In this document: piece after piece, positions 34,826 to 46,431 of the stretch
Position numbering within the stretch: position 1 is the stretch's first letter
Layout: each line of letters begins with the position of its first letter
NCBI GenBank assembly: GCA_021186555.1
Contig: JAJKFL010000005.1
Location: forward strand, 8,087,178 to 8,151,177
Length of the DNA stretch: 64,000 nt
Origin: Reticulitermes speratus
Taxonomy: Eukaryota; Arthropoda; Insecta; Blattodea; Rhinotermitidae
Direction of reading: 5' to 3'
Translations under genes and position numbers: made by a program
Notes under the pieces: generated by a model
Databases searched by the model: none
Told to the model about the DNA's origin: nothing
The model's input: the letters and a program-made list of their open reading frames with translations, nothing else

Positions 34826-35879
34826 TAAAGTAGAGTCCCGATTATACAACGTAAATTGGATCGAGGGACGACAGGATAAGCGGATATGTCGGATAATACA
34901 AAAGACTAATAAAACACTAAAGTAAATATAAACTCGAGCAATAAATTAGGAAGAAATTACAATAAGATATCAAATAAGAATACTCCACCACAAAATGGCG
35001 TTTAATATAATGTAAGTTTGTAAATGAAATTTTATTTTTTAAGAAAGAAGTAATGTGTGTTTGGTCCTGATCCTCGTTCCGTTTTTGCAACAAGGTTGCA
35101 CCGGCACCTGAAAAGTGATACGTCTGTAGCGGTCGCCTCCCTTTTTTTTTAAACTTATACGCAAGTGCTGTTTTAGCAGCTGACAGTGCCCATCTATGGC
35201 TTATCCTATCAGCCTTCTATATTTCTTTGTTACCATCTTCTAAATGGTCGTCGTGATCATGAATCGCAAGTACTACTACTACTATGTACTATGCTTATTT
35301 GTCAGTGCGCCGTTCTTCATCTTGATTCTTCCACTATTGCATATGGTAATTTTGCACACTTTCACATCCTTGGTATAAGTTTTAAGAAAGGAACAAGATT
35401 TTCGAAAATTTCTTCCGCTGTTTCCTGTGTCGGTTTTATCTTCAAAAAATTTTTTTTTCATATAACTTTCTCCACAATCACGCTAGTGTTTTTTGCTTAT
35501 TTCCTAGGAAATTTGAGCTACAAGAGCGCAGACAACTAGTCGGAGGTCCCCCCTCCCCCCCCCCCCCCACGACTCGATAATCCCAGCCTCCCTATAATTA
35601 TTAGCGAAGCTACTCCCAGATCTCGTAATAGGGGTACAGAATACTGCCTTCTTTCAGAAGAACGAAAAGCAGTCCGAAAAAAACACAAAAAATATATTAT
35701 TCTGTACATTTGCGGCCCCCTTCATTTACATTCCCTCCCCGCGCGCTGCGGATTCTGCGGTGGTCTTATTTATGCCAGCGGTGGCTGCCCAATAAACATC
35801 TTTGAAGCTAAAGATGCTAAATAACACTTACTTGGCCCCAGGAGGGGCCAAATAAATGTTGTTTATTTACGAGTAACAT

Positions 35880-36060
35880 TAGGGCCCCAGGAGGTTGAGG
35901 CTCCCAGAATTTCTAGACAATCGACACATGAAGGTGTTAAGGTTGTCAGCCCTACACACCGGCCGCCTTTACCCCCCAGGAGACATCCGTAGTACTCATT
36001 TCTGTTAGAGGCTGAGTCGACCGCAGGGCCATAGTGCGGCCGGAAGGATTAGGTCGGGGT
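35880..36060 (-). mobile_element. SINE2, 5' truncated, inside Tigger copy 1
   Basis: The minus-strand body (AGGAGGTTGAGGCTCCCAG, GGCCGCCTTTACCCCCCAGG, TTCTGTTAGAGGCTGAGTCG) is present; the tRNA-like head is missing. Confidence 0.8.
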
Positions 36061-36338
36061 TTATTTTCTTCAAATTTTTTGAAGTTTTCCATCCTTCACG
36101 AATAACTTCTAAACGTTAGTGAGGAAGTACAGACCTACATTTTATCTTCGTTATTTCAGTGACATCTTGATTGATATGTGGAAACCATGTGGCGAACTTT
36201 TGTGTAGAAAAATCCAATTATTTCCCGACTTATTCATTCCATTTCATTAGTACTGTATGGGAAGATGCTTTACGAACATCAAGAAGAATAATTACTTGTC
36301 TTTCCACGTTTTTTTATTTTAAAAGCCCTTCTACTAAA

Positions 36339-36605
36339 GGGAACCGGGGTAACGTAATGGCTAGGCTACGGGCTGGACGATCCGGGGCTCGAATCCCTGC
36401 TCTATAAGATCCAGACCGGCTCTAGTGCCCAGCCAGCCTTCTATTCAATGGGTACCATGGCTCTTTCCGTGGCGGGAAAGCAGCCGAGGCGTACGGATAA
36501 CCACTCACCTCAATCTAGCGCTGAGGATAAGAATGAGTGGTGCTATAGCTCCACTCCATCTGTATGCCTTCATGGCCTTTACAGGGACAGCTATACATTT
36601 ACCTT
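36339..36605 (+). mobile_element. SINE1, complete, inserted in Tigger transposase
   Basis: Head GGGGTAACGTAATGG (eroded A box) and GGGGCTCGAATCCCTG (B box), full body, flanks TTCTACTAAA / TTCTACTGAA (9 of 10). It splits the Tigger DDE core between the first and second Asp regions. Confidence 0.85.
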
Positions 36606-37540
36606 TTCTACTGAATGGACTAATTCAGTAGAAAACCAACTGCGAAAGTTGTTGAGTTCATCCACGCACTTTTTCGGCCACTGTATCCAACGGAAAGTGA
36701 TGTTGGAATTTGTTTTTAACAGTTTATGATTTATGGTTACTTGAGGCATTACAACAGGCAAGAATCATCGCTGATTCTGTGCTTTTATATCCAGGAGCTG
36801 AATTTTCTTTGCGGAAGGCCAAGCTTTGTATGGAAGCATTTTAAAATTTAAGCGAGTTTCTTCGCAGTCATATAGCTGTTCATATTATACGCCTCCATTC
36901 TTTATAAGAGCCTGGGGATGCTGTCTAAATTTTATATATATTTCCGAAACTGCCGATAATTTTACCTACCTGTTGAGCTACTTGACTCCGCAAGAGGGTT
37001 TTCAGCGATCAATAAAACCTATACTAGCTGTGAAGTCGGAGTCTCCTTCATTCAACTCCCTGTGAAAAATTAGAGCTTGTTTCTGCAGAAGAGGTTCTGT
37101 TGTTGGACCAGTTTTTTCCCATTGCTGTTAAAACCACATAAACAAAACTTCACTCAACCTTCTCTCATTCACGTATTTTTATTGCCTTTCCTTCTTTGCG
37201 GTCTTTATTTGAAGCTTCAACAGAACGCCACTTCCCAATTTCGTTTCTTTTCCTCTTCTAGTCACCAACGCCACATTTTTCTGGCGCTGCTTGCACAGTT
37301 TCACTTTATCTAGTTTTTATAAAGTGTAAAGTTTTTATTGCATGGAAAAAATAACACTTTAGAACCACTAATTTATGAGAAATTAGTAATTTGCCTTAAC
37401 AAACTAGGCACAACTGCACTCTTGCAATAGAAGCCAGTAACGAAAGCACTCTAAACTACTAACAAAAGTGAGGCGTGAAGGTTGTGGGGAGTATAATCCT
37501 TTCCATTACCAGCTGAGTTGGTTATAGGTAAAATACAATG

Positions 37541-37817
37541 GTAAATGTAAAGTTCATCCTATAACATGCCATGAAGGCACAGAGGGGGAGTAGAGGAATG
37601 ACTCTACTCTTTCTTTAACCTCGGCGCTAGATGGGGATGGATGGTTAACGCCATGTCCCGGCCGCTTTACCCTCGGGAAAGACACCCGGTACCCTTTGTA
37701 CAGGAGGCTGTGTAGACCTCAGGGCCGGTCTGGACGGGTGCGGAAAACCTCGCCTCCACCGGGATCCGATCACCGGACCGTCCAGCCCGTAGCGAGTCGT
37801 GCGGTGTCCCGGCCCAC
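37541..37817 (-). mobile_element. SINE1, complete, with 12-bp target duplication
   Basis: Minus orientation: TTAACCTCGGCGCTAGATGG, CCAGCCCGTAGCGAG and CCCGGCCCAC at the head. Flanks TAAAATACAATG (37529-37540) and TAAAATACCATG (37818-37829). Confidence 0.9.
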
Positions 37818-38069
37818 TAAAATACCATGACTTCTGTAAAATTTTTGTAAGAGTAATACAGCAGTCTGAAGACACAGCGTGTGGGATAACAAGCAGTGCC
37901 CGATAATAGAGGCTGTGTTGTGTACCGAGTAATCAGTAGCGGACAGCTGATAGGCGTGATATCAAACTTGCGATTTAAGGATGGCCTCCCAATGCCGCCG
38001 AGTAAAAAAGTCAACGTGTTACGAAATGTTACACAGGTCTCGAATTTCGTCAAGTTTTTTGGTAAGCCC

Positions 38070-39005
38070 TAAATTACTAACTAACTAACAAAGCAACTAA
38101 CTAAATCTATGGAAGAGAGTCATTCCTGAAAAGCTAACAGTTTCTCAGCTAGTCAAGAAATTCCTCGCGTTTTATGAAACCCGGAAGTTCATTACCGCAT
38201 TCACAAGCGCCAGCCACCTGTCCCTATCCTGAACCAGAGCAATCTAGTCGATGCTCCCCATCCCACTTGTTGAAGATCTATCTTAATATTGTACTCCCAT
38301 CTAAGCCTAAGTCTTCCAAGTGGCTTCTTTCCATCAAGTCTTCCCACCAAACGCTTTATGCATCTCTCCTGTACCCCATACGTGCCACATGTCCCGCCCA
38401 TCTCATTCTTCTTGATTTGATCACCCGAATAATATTTGGTGGGGAGTACAGATCATTAAGTTCCTCCTTATGTAGTCTTCTCCACTCCCCTGTTACCTCG
38501 TCCTTCTTAGGCCCAAACATCCTCCTCAGCACCCTATTCTCGAACACCCTCAGCCTATGATCCTCCCTCAGTGTGAGAGACCAAGTTTCACACCCATACA
38601 AAACAACAGGCAAAATTATAGTTCTGTATATCTTAATCTTTGTATTTTTGGATAGCAAACTGGAAGACAGAAGATCCTGCACCGAAAGATAACAAGCATT
38701 CCCCCACTTCAGTCTGATATTAATTTCTTAATGAATGGAATTTTGATATGTTAGGGTTCTTCCCAAGTATCTGAACTGTTCCACCCTTTCAAACGATTTA
38801 TTACCTATCTTTATGTTGTGACTTTGTCCTGCATTCTGGTCTCGAGACATGACCATGCACTTAGTTTTCTCAGCATTAGCTTATATACCAACTTCCGTAC
38901 CAGCGACTACTAAAGCTTCTATGTTTTTCTTTGTAGTATGTATGCTTCCACACAATATATTAATATCATTGTCATAAACCAGAAGCTGATGTTCATTCAT
39001 TCTAT
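38070..39005 (-). pseudogene. RTE-like family A, RT C-terminal half and 3' end
   Basis: From 39005 leftward: LLVYDNDINIL (the YADD site, here YDND), then FERVEQFRYLGRTLTYQNSI, SVQDLLSSSLLSKNTKIKIY, YGCETWSLTLREDHRLRVFE, RRLHKEELNDLYSPPNIIRV and [11 protein letters not shown]. It then continues in other frames through [20 protein letters not shown]. The 3' end at 38073-38105 is a (CTAA)n run on the plus strand. Several stops and shifts. This is the best preserved family A copy in the window. Confidence 0.88.
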
Positions 39006-39400
39006 AGTCTGTCTTACGACAGGTCCGTAGCCTCTTCCAAAGCGAGATCTCCACAGGGTGCGATCCAGTGCTTCCTCTTTCAATTTCCAGTATCTTCTCT
39101 TTTCTTAAGGTCATCCAGCAGCTGCTTACGTCTTCTCCCTCGTCTTCCCGTCATTTCTATCCTTCCTTCTAACTTTCTTTCAATCACGTGTTTCAGAAGG
39201 CAGTTTCTGCGCAAGATGTGACCAATCCAGTTAGCCTTTCTTCCTTTTATTGTATGTAGGATATTCCTCTCCTCCTCGACTCTGTATAATACTTCTTCAT
39301 TTCTCACACGATCGGTCCAACTGATCTTCTCCATTCTTCTCCAGCACCACATTTCAAAACTTTCCAGATACTTCTGATGTGTACCGTTTAATTTCAAGCC
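39006..39400 (-). pseudogene. RTE-like family B 3' end abutting family A
   Basis: MWCWRRMEKISWTDRVRNEE, NILHTIKGRKANWIGHILRR and GRRGRRRKQLLDDL match the copy at 21.7-22.0 kb. Its 3' end runs directly into the interior of the family A RT at about 39006, so one element inserted into, or was captured beside, the other. Confidence 0.82.
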
Positions 39401-39454
39401 CTGCAGGTTTGCCTGAACCTACCTAATAGCCTTTGGTAAACCTATGCAACTGAA

Positions 39455-39690
39455 TATGGATGTCGGATTTGGGACTTGGAATGCGAGGAGTCTCTATAAG
39501 TCAGGTTACTGAAAACATTTGGGTAGAACTGAGCAAAGTATACGTTGTATTTGGTGGGACAGCAGTAGGTCGGAGGGCTGAAAGATGACGCAGAACCGTC
39601 AGAGGATTATACTTGTTTTCAGTACAAAAATGAATGAAAATCATCAGTTGGGTACAGAAATTTTGTTTTACATAAGACAAGCCTGAGGAT
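39455..39690 (+). pseudogene. RTE-like endonuclease N-terminal fragment
   Basis: The plus strand encodes MDVGFGTWNARSLYKSGY then, after stops and shifts, MNENHQLGTEILFYIRQA, the start of an RTE-type exonuclease-endonuclease-phosphatase domain. Orientation is opposite to the adjacent family B and A pieces. Confidence 0.7.
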
Positions 39691-39864
39691 AAAAGTGATG
39701 ATTAAAAGGGCAGTTTCTGTAAGCATGTATTCTATCAGTTCGTACGTAACACATGAAAATTATTTTAGATTTTATTGCAAAATTATGGAGACATATTTTC
39801 AAATCGAAAATTTGTAACGGCAGTTTCCATGAAACTAGTAATTATAATGGCAGTAGACTAGCAA

Positions 39865-40134
39865 CCTTTTTTTTTTAATGGCTCGACAGCCCCTTGGGGG
39901 CCTAGGCCGCCTCATTTTTCGAGGCTTCACGATCACACACTTGTTGAGACACACCACACTCGGTAGGACTCCTCTGGACGAGTGATCAGCCCGTCACAGA
40001 GACCTGTACTTGACAACACACAACACTCACAAGAGACAGACATCCATGCCCTAGGCGGGATTCGAACCCACAATCCCAGTAAGCGAGCGGCCGCAGACCC
40101 ACGCCTTAGACCGCGTGGCCACTGGGATCGGCCT
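39865..40134 (-). mobile_element. SINE4, complete
   Basis: T-run tail, GGCTCGACAGCCCCTTGG, body, and head with GGCGGGATTCGAACCCAC. CTAGCAA repeats flank it (about 39856 and 40132). Confidence 0.88.
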
Positions 40135-40529
40135 AGCAAACTTTGCCATATGTAAAAATCTAATTGTCAATAGTACAGTGTTCCATATCGAAACATTCAT
40201 AAATTTTCTTGAAACTTTTCTGATGGGAAGACGTAGGATTCAACACATCTTCGTGGATAGGATTGGTCCGAACTCTCTGTAGCTCTGATTGGCCAGACTA
40301 TCTTAAATTGTCCAATACAATTGACAGAAAGCTTTTCTCCGTATCACTTCAGCATCCGGCCAAACCAGTTTAGCCATCCTGAAGATAGAGGCAGTAAGTT
40401 CTTCCGAAACGTCAGAACACATAGCCACTACACGGTGCAAAAACCCAATTGAGGACCACCGTCTGACAGACAACGACCGTGAACCCGCGAAAATTTATAA
40501 AGATAACTGAGATATAGATCTACGGTTGT
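40135..40529. other. Mostly unclassified; half foldback at 40370-40430
   Basis: 40378 on reads CCTGAAGATAGAGG, loop, TTCTTCCGAAACGTCAG, a hammerhead-like core with imperfect stem II. The rest is unrecognised. Confidence 0.45.
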
Positions 40530-40930
40530 TATTTCGAGAGATGTAATTCATCGCTGAAGCTATGACTAATTTTTGGAGTATAAACTCAGATGTGCGGGTT
40601 TGGTAGGCGTTTGAAGTGTTTACCGCAGATATTGCATATACTGTTCCTTTGAGGGGTTTACTTTGGAGACAAATGTGTGCTTGTTCTGTGGAGAGATTTA
40701 AGTCGGTAAAATGCTACGCCTTTTAACCAGACATTTTTAAATCTTAAATAAAGCTGTGCTGATATTTTGGACTGAATTAGTTTGAAGATAAATATATGCT
40801 GGTTGTTTGGAGAGATTTAATTCGGAGGTAAAAAGTTGGCTGGTTATTTTGAGAGATTCGACCTAGTTATAAAGCTATGACTTTGCTTATATTTGAGATA
40901 TATTTTTCCCGTGACAAACCTGTGCTGAGT
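40530..40930. repeat. Decayed tandem repeat, second locus
   Basis: Phrases TTTGGAGAGATTTAA, GATAAATATATGCTGGTT and ATAAAGCTATGA recur about every 60 bp, as at 34480-34745. Neither locus has an intact unit. Confidence 0.5.
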
Positions 40931-41489
40931 GCTGTACTGTTTATTGCTTTCTTTTTTCAGTCTTTTAATTATTTGAATCCACAAATGGTTCACTGAGTAT
41001 AATTACTTATTTTGAAGATTCAAAGTTCACAGTAATTTCTTATTTAAGTTGTTTCGTTGCAGAACTATTCGAAGATTCCAGTCTTCTGAGATATTTAAGC
41101 CTTGTTTTTTCTTGAATTTCCTTGAGGATGGAGGCAGTAAGCTCCTCCGAAACATTGGTACGTATTCACACGCGCCGTATTGCAGAAGACGTGACTCTTC
41201 ATCAGCAACTCAAATCTCGCACATTTCACTATTTGTTACAGGGCTAACGACATTCAATAGGATATGTCCTCCAGGAATCCACTCAGGCTGCTTGTGTGAA
41301 CTTCAGTTCCATACCAACAAACCAACAAAGAAATGTGCGCGTACGTACGACTATAAACGAATTGGCATTCAGAGTGTAACCCAATAACCCAAATTTTAAA
41401 CTTTCGGAGCCCTTAATATCTGACATTGTCCGTGTATTGTGTCACTATTTATTAAAATCCAACTAAATACACTTATAGGTTATGTACAC
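40931..41489. other. Unclassified, with a half foldback at 41100-41165
   Basis: 41114 on reads TTGAGGATGGAGGCAGTAAG, CTCCTCCGAAACATTGG, with a five-base-pair GGAGG/CCTCC stem. A 112-codon ORF spanning 41049-41387 has no domain and is not called. Confidence 0.45.
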
Positions 41490-41725
41490 ATTATTTTAAA
41501 TTTACCATATCTGCGACGTGTTTCGGCTCGTACTGAGCCATCTTCAGGGAGGTAAATAAGTGTATATTCAAATTTTGGGTTATCATCCCATTGTATGTGT
41601 AATAAAGTATATATTCCCTTGTATTTATCTCCCTGAAGATGGTTTAGTATGCGTCAAAGCATGTTGTAAATAAGATAAATGTGAAATAATACGGGGTACA
41701 TAATCTATAAGTGTATTTAGTTAGA
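41490..41725. repeat. Foldback pair with hammerhead-like motifs on both strands
   Basis: Minus-strand motif at about 41547-41511: CTGAAGA, T, GGCTC/GAGCC stem, GAAAC, GTC. Plus-strand motif at 41631 on is degraded. The outer arms contain TAACTAAATACACTTATAG-like sequence at both ends. Confidence 0.75.
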
Positions 41726-42247
41726 TTTTAATAAATAATTCGAATCCCTCTTCCGAAATGGATTCCATTCCATGAGGCAACTAAAATAACAAAATGTCTG
41801 CAGTTAAGAAATACAGTAAATTTTTAACTCTACCGACTAGGCCTATATAAATTTTATATTTCTTTCACCGTGCATTTGTTGGTTACTGAATATTAGGCCT
41901 ATATAAATTAGATGAAAAACCTGCAAGCTACTTAATTAAGAAATTTACGCTCAACATAACTTTCCTGGAAGCTCTTTGATTGATGTTAAAGGGCTGTCAC
42001 TCTTTCCCATTTAAACATGAGGCTATTATTTTTACCTTCTTTTGTTTCCCCTGCACATACGTAGACCTCATATTGTGTTTTAATACAGTATTGTTTCCGC
42101 TGAAAGTAATTTTATTAGAACTTGACCTTTAACGGTAAGCATTGACAAGGAATACTTGTGTTGGTTCTGCCAACAGAAGCTTTGGATTTCAGTTAGGCTA
42201 AGAGTACTGTGGAAATAGATAGAACATAGAAAACATAGAAAGTAAAC
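41726..42247. other. No gene recognised
   Basis: AT-rich; 41862-41895 repeats the ctttcaccgtgcattt segment of 8503. Confidence 0.4.
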
Positions 42248-42835
42248 GGGCCGGGATACTGCTGTCGGTATAGCGACTTGCTAGGGCTTGTCGGTCCGGG
42301 GATCGAATGCTGGTGGGGGTGAGGTTTTCCGCACTCGTCCAGACCGGTCGTGGGGCCATCCCAGCCTCGTATAAAACAGGTACCGGCTCATTCTCGGGGG
42401 TAAAGTGGCCGGAGCATGGCGATAACCACCCACCCCATCTATCGCTGAGATTAAAGAAAGGTGTATAGCTGTACCGGGGCGCGCGGTGGCGTAGTTGGTT
42501 GAGGCACTACGCTACAAACCGGAACGTCGCGGGGTCGATTCCCGATGGTGTCATTGGAATTAATTCCTTGACATAATCGTTTCGGTCGGCCCTGGGGTCG
42601 ACTCAGCCTCTAACAGAAATGAGTACCAGGAATATTTCTTGGGGGGTAAAGGCGGCCGGTGCGTAGGGCTGACAACCTTACCACCTTCATGTGCCGATTG
42701 TCTACAAATCTGGGAGCCTCAACCTCCTGGACCCCTCAGGGCCTGTCTAGGCCTGTAATGGGGTTGCATTACCTTTATAGCTGTACCCTTATTCCCCGTC
42801 TGTGCTTTCATGGCAGGTTATAGTGTGAACTTTAC
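42248..42835 (+). mobile_element. SINE1 interrupted by SINE2
   Basis: Head and body run 42248-42475 and the 3' end resumes at 42788 (CCCGTCTGTGCTTTCATGGC). The B box is eroded (GGGGATCGAATGCTG). Confidence 0.88.
42476..42775 (+). mobile_element. SINE2 nested in SINE1, with 12-bp target duplication
   Basis: Complete 300-bp SINE2 with B box GGGGTCGATTCCC. TATAGCTGTACC flanks it at 42464-42475 and 42776-42787 (perfect), proving that SINE2 was active after this SINE1 landed. Confidence 0.93.
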
Positions 42836-43382
42836 CTTTTATCATTAGATGGTAAATTTTACTTGGAAAAGAGAAACTAAATTATGAGGATTACTGTCTT
42901 TTGGAATGTGACGTCGTGCACCCTGGTAGATATTTAATGACGATTAACAGTTCTCCAATGTCTCCATTTTCAAGTTTCTGTACCTTAAAAATGGAGTCAG
43001 CACATTTCCCCGAAACTTTCATAAACAGCTACAAGACTGACCAGCATCACATCCCCGAAGACAGTAATTCTTTTCTATAGTGACTGTACTACATACGGAC
43101 AGTCGACTGTTTGGGGTTCAATTCTTGGTGGGAGCAAGAAAATTATCTTTTCTGCACAGGCGTCTAGACCAGATATGAGGCCCACCCAGCTTCCTGTGTA
43201 ATGGGTACCGGTTCTATTCCCAGTCACAAAACAGATGCTGCCTGATGTCTACCGCTCCGCCCTATCTAGTTTCCAGATTAAGAATGCATGGTCATATACA
43301 TCCAATTTCGCATTTATTTTCAAATTGTGGTGCGTAGTTAAACCCAATGACAACTTATTCTTTACTCTAGCTTTGACTTTGA
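42836..43382. other. Mostly unclassified; SINE-like scrap at about 43085-43225
   Basis: GGGTTCAATTCTTGGTGGG, CAGACCAGATATGAGGCCC and TAATGGGTACCGG resemble a very old SINE1 relative. Confidence 0.45.
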
Positions 43383-43471
43383 TATACAGGGTATACATAA
43401 AAAGAATGGTGCGTTTTATATGTATATATACATATAAACCGCACCATTCTTTTGTGTATACCCTTTATTTT
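43383..43471. repeat. Palindromic MITE, copy 2
   Basis: Arms TATACAGGGTATACATAAAA and complementary CTTTTGTGTATACCCTTTA surround AT-rich dyads. It shares GAATGGTGCGGTTT with the palindrome at 13101. Confidence 0.8.
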
Positions 43472-43837
43472 ATTTATAAAGTGGGCTTTACTTAAAGTTT
43501 CTAGCCACTCACGGAATGCACTGGCCCATTGATTTACAACGTGGCTGTTGGAACCGATATTCAAGTTGCAGATGACAGCTGGGGAAGCATATCCTGAACT
43601 AGTGTTTACAAATTCTTTTCTTACATTGGGGCCGTTTTTGAGTTTGAAAAAATGCGAATGCTCCCCTGATCAGTAAAATGCAAATACTTTATCTACAGTT
43701 TTAAATGATCCATAACCGTGCATTGAACAGTAAGGTACGGTAACTAAAACCAACAAATTCACAAAAGTTTATGAAAATATATTATAAACGTAGTAATACG
43801 TCCCTGTTTAATTGGTATGTTGATAATTTTTTTTCCT
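43472..43837. other. No gene recognised
   Basis: Unclassified AT-rich sequence. Confidence 0.35.
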
Positions 43838-44371
43838 ATGGCTCAACAGCCCCTTTTCGGGTGCCTAGGCCTCCTCATTTCGAGGTTTTATGATCACACA
43901 CATTAGACACACCACACTCGGCAGGATTCCTCTGGACGAGTGACCAGCCCTTCGCAGAGACCTCTACCTGACAACACACAAAACATCACAACATGCCCCC
44001 GGTGGGATTTTTTTTTTTTGCCTGTCCGGGTTTTTTTTCCCTTTGATCCATTTTTGTACTGTTCAAATCCTTTCGTCCTTCATGTCACTTTACGCTCCAT
44101 ACTACCGTCCTTACGACAAACACAACACAAACATCCATGCCCCCGGTGGGATTTTTTTTTTTTTTGGCATGTCCGGGGTTTTTCCCTTTTGATCCATTTT
44201 TGTACTGTTTAAATCCTTTTGTCCTTCATATCACTTTACGCTCCATACTACCGTCCTTACAACAAACACAACACAAACATCCATGCCCCCGGTGGGATTC
44301 GAACCCACGATCCCAGTAAGCGAGCGGCCGCAGACCCACGCCTTAGACCGCACGGCCACTGGGATCGGCGG
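43838..44371 (-). mobile_element. Composite SINE4: outer SINE4 plus two fused SINE4b units
   Basis: From the tail: GGCTCAACAGCCCC body ending at CCCGGTGGGATT (about 44009). A SINE4b body of about 145 bp follows, again ending CCCGGTGGGATT with a T run (about 44150). A second SINE4b body follows with the only complete tRNA-like head (44282-44371, GGTGGGATTCGAACCCAC). Both internal junctions fall in the B box. Confidence 0.85.
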
Positions 44372-45257
44372 TATGTTCATATACAAGTCTTTTATATCGA
44401 GTGTTAGGAGTCTATATTCATGTTTTATGCTGAGGTTTGTCAGGGTATTAGCTAATGTGATGGAATTGGATGTGATAAATTCATTAGGAAGATTGAAATT
44501 ATTCTCGAGTTTTTTTTAAAGAATTGGGCCAACTTATATGCTGGCGAATTTATATAATTTACAGCTTGACGGATAGGAATGTCGTCTTTATGAATCTTGA
44601 GTTATGCTTTGAATTTAGGAGGCGTAGGATTGATTTGTAATAGATATTTGATCTTGTGTTTATCAAGGAGAACGCTGGATTGATGGAGAACTTGTAATTG
44701 TTTTTGACATGTGGGATCTTTAGGTAAAGTAAGGAAATGATTATGGGTAAAAAAGTGTTGGTTTTTCGTTGGTATCTATTGACAACCGTTTTCATCAGCT
44801 CGTGTGACAATTAAGTTATGTGTATGTAACTTCTTGCGAAGTTATTACGTTTATGGTATATTTTCATAACGCTGTGTGCTTTTGTTGGTTTTAGTTACAA
44901 TATCTTACTTTATCAACAATTAAATGTGATATAACACGTTCACATTAGTCTAAAATCAAAGCGAAGAACGCATTCAGGCGTAGTGTAACAGAACGAATGT
45001 CGTTGGCTTGAAATGAAGGGTTCACAGGGAATCCGCTGAAATCTTGTCTAATGAGGAATTTCATATTTATGGAAGTACTTATAAGTAACATTATGTCGTT
45101 CAGGGATATAGCGGATCTCTCTTATTTCGCGATACACAGATTTTACACTGCCGCTAGTTGGGCACATTTACGAAAACCTGTAGACTAATTGTTGAAAAAA
45201 ATAACCAGATTATGAAATTATAAGCTGAAGTCGAATTAAGGATGAAGAAATTTTATA
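44372..45257. other. No gene recognised
   Basis: AT-rich; ORFs below 90 codons without domains. Confidence 0.35.
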
Positions 45258-45655
45258 TCGACCCCCTCTTCCTTTTATGTTGTGCGGGCAACTTTGACAA
45301 AATTTGGTCTGCATGCGGACAACATGAAATTCAATACACAAAATGAAGAAAGAAAAGTATGCGTATAAAGATACGTAATTTTATCTGTGTATTTTTATAT
45401 ACATAATGTGGAATAAAAATATGTTGAAAGTAATAAGAAAAATTATTAAAAATGCAATTCTCAACCTACGCTAGGGTGTCAATATTGTTAGCATATTTTT
45501 TTACAAAATTTTTTACAAAAAGCGCGGCTTTCAAAACCGAGCAGAGACATGCATTTCCAAGTGTGGCTCTTGGCAATTATAGTTGTAAGCTAGCAGAGGC
45601 ATGAGCTTCAAAATGTGGCTGCCACACGCATAGGTTCATGATCCCACGATTCTAT
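45258..45655. mobile_element. Dispersed repeat, hAT-like MITE, copy 2
   Basis: Shares its 5' 250 bp with 6213-6475 (gtgcgggcaac, caaaatttggtctgcatgcgg, attcaatacacaaaatga). The 3' part differs. Confidence 0.5.
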
Positions 45656-45929
45656 GAACTACCAGTTCTCAGATTCTGAGCCCATCGGACAAAATAGTAA
45701 TTGTCCATGAAGTTCGTTTACATGTGTTAACAAAGCGATTGTGTATGAGCTACGTTAGACGGGGGTAGGTTTCAAAGTTAATGGGTTTAATTAAAGTCCA
45801 CAAAAATGCATTGATTATTGTTGACTATGAATATATTTGGATAATCAAAATTTAAATTAAAATATGACACATCAAATTCGGCAGTCATTTCAAAATGCTA
45901 TATGTTTCATCTCCCTTCTACAGATACGA

Positions 45930-46250
45930 AGGAGAGATGGAGGGAGAGGAGTATGGAGAAAATTACGTAAAGAGGAGCTTTATAGTTCGTAATCTTCATC
46001 AGATATTGTTAGGGTCAACGAATGAAGAAGAGATTGCAGAAAAATTTAATGTGAAAACCCACTGTAGTGACGTAGCCGTAGATGGGAGGATAATTAGTGA
46101 AGTATTAAGGAAATAGCCTGTGACGGTGTGGAGTGGAATAATCTGGCTCAGGACAGGTTTCTTCGACTACAGATGCTGGGTGAATTTCTTGACCAGGTGA
46201 AGGACTGACAGCTTTTTAGAAAAGACTCTTGTCAATTGATTAAACGTGTT
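45930..46250 (+). mobile_element. RTE-like family A C-terminal fragment
   Basis: Frame-shifting translations give WRKLRKEELYSS, SSSDIVRVNE, then CDGVEWNNLAQDRF and GEFLDQVKD. These match the family A C-terminal region and its conserved 3' end. Confidence 0.65.
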
Positions 46251-46431
46251 ACTCTTAATGTAACTAAGCCTTAATTCCATAAAGGGGTTTCCTCCACGCT
46301 AAATGTAGTATTTATTCTGCCTACCTCCAATTGCACACCAAAAACCCAGCAGGTAAATTGCTATTTTATATCCGTCATAATAACGACCAGAAAATATTTG
46401 GCGCTCACCCAGACCTCTATGCAAAAAAAAA

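Larger units (their letters stand above)
34833..37500 (-). mobile_element. Tigger (pogo) DNA transposon, copy 1, broken by two SINEs
   Basis: The minus strand carries a decayed transposase. The DNA-binding N-terminus (KRKRNEIGKWRSVEASN, about 37290-37220) precedes a DDE core. YDCEETRLNFKML (about 36880) has Glu where the first catalytic Asp of YNCDET is expected. ENSAPGYK and CCNASSNHK follow. After a SINE1 (36339-36605) comes VILLLDVRKASSH (second Asp retained), then a SINE2 fragment, and the C-terminal region at about 35560-35050. The left end TA-GAGTCCCGATTATAC (34831 on) is the terminal repeat. The right end is not seen, but 37360-37440 matches copy 2 at 54290-54390. Confidence 0.8.

Noticed and set aside
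35186-35539. 117-codon plus-strand ORF with hydrophobic stretches
   Set aside because: It lies antisense to the Tigger C-terminal region; the hydrophobicity comes from the complement of a charged, A-rich coding strand.
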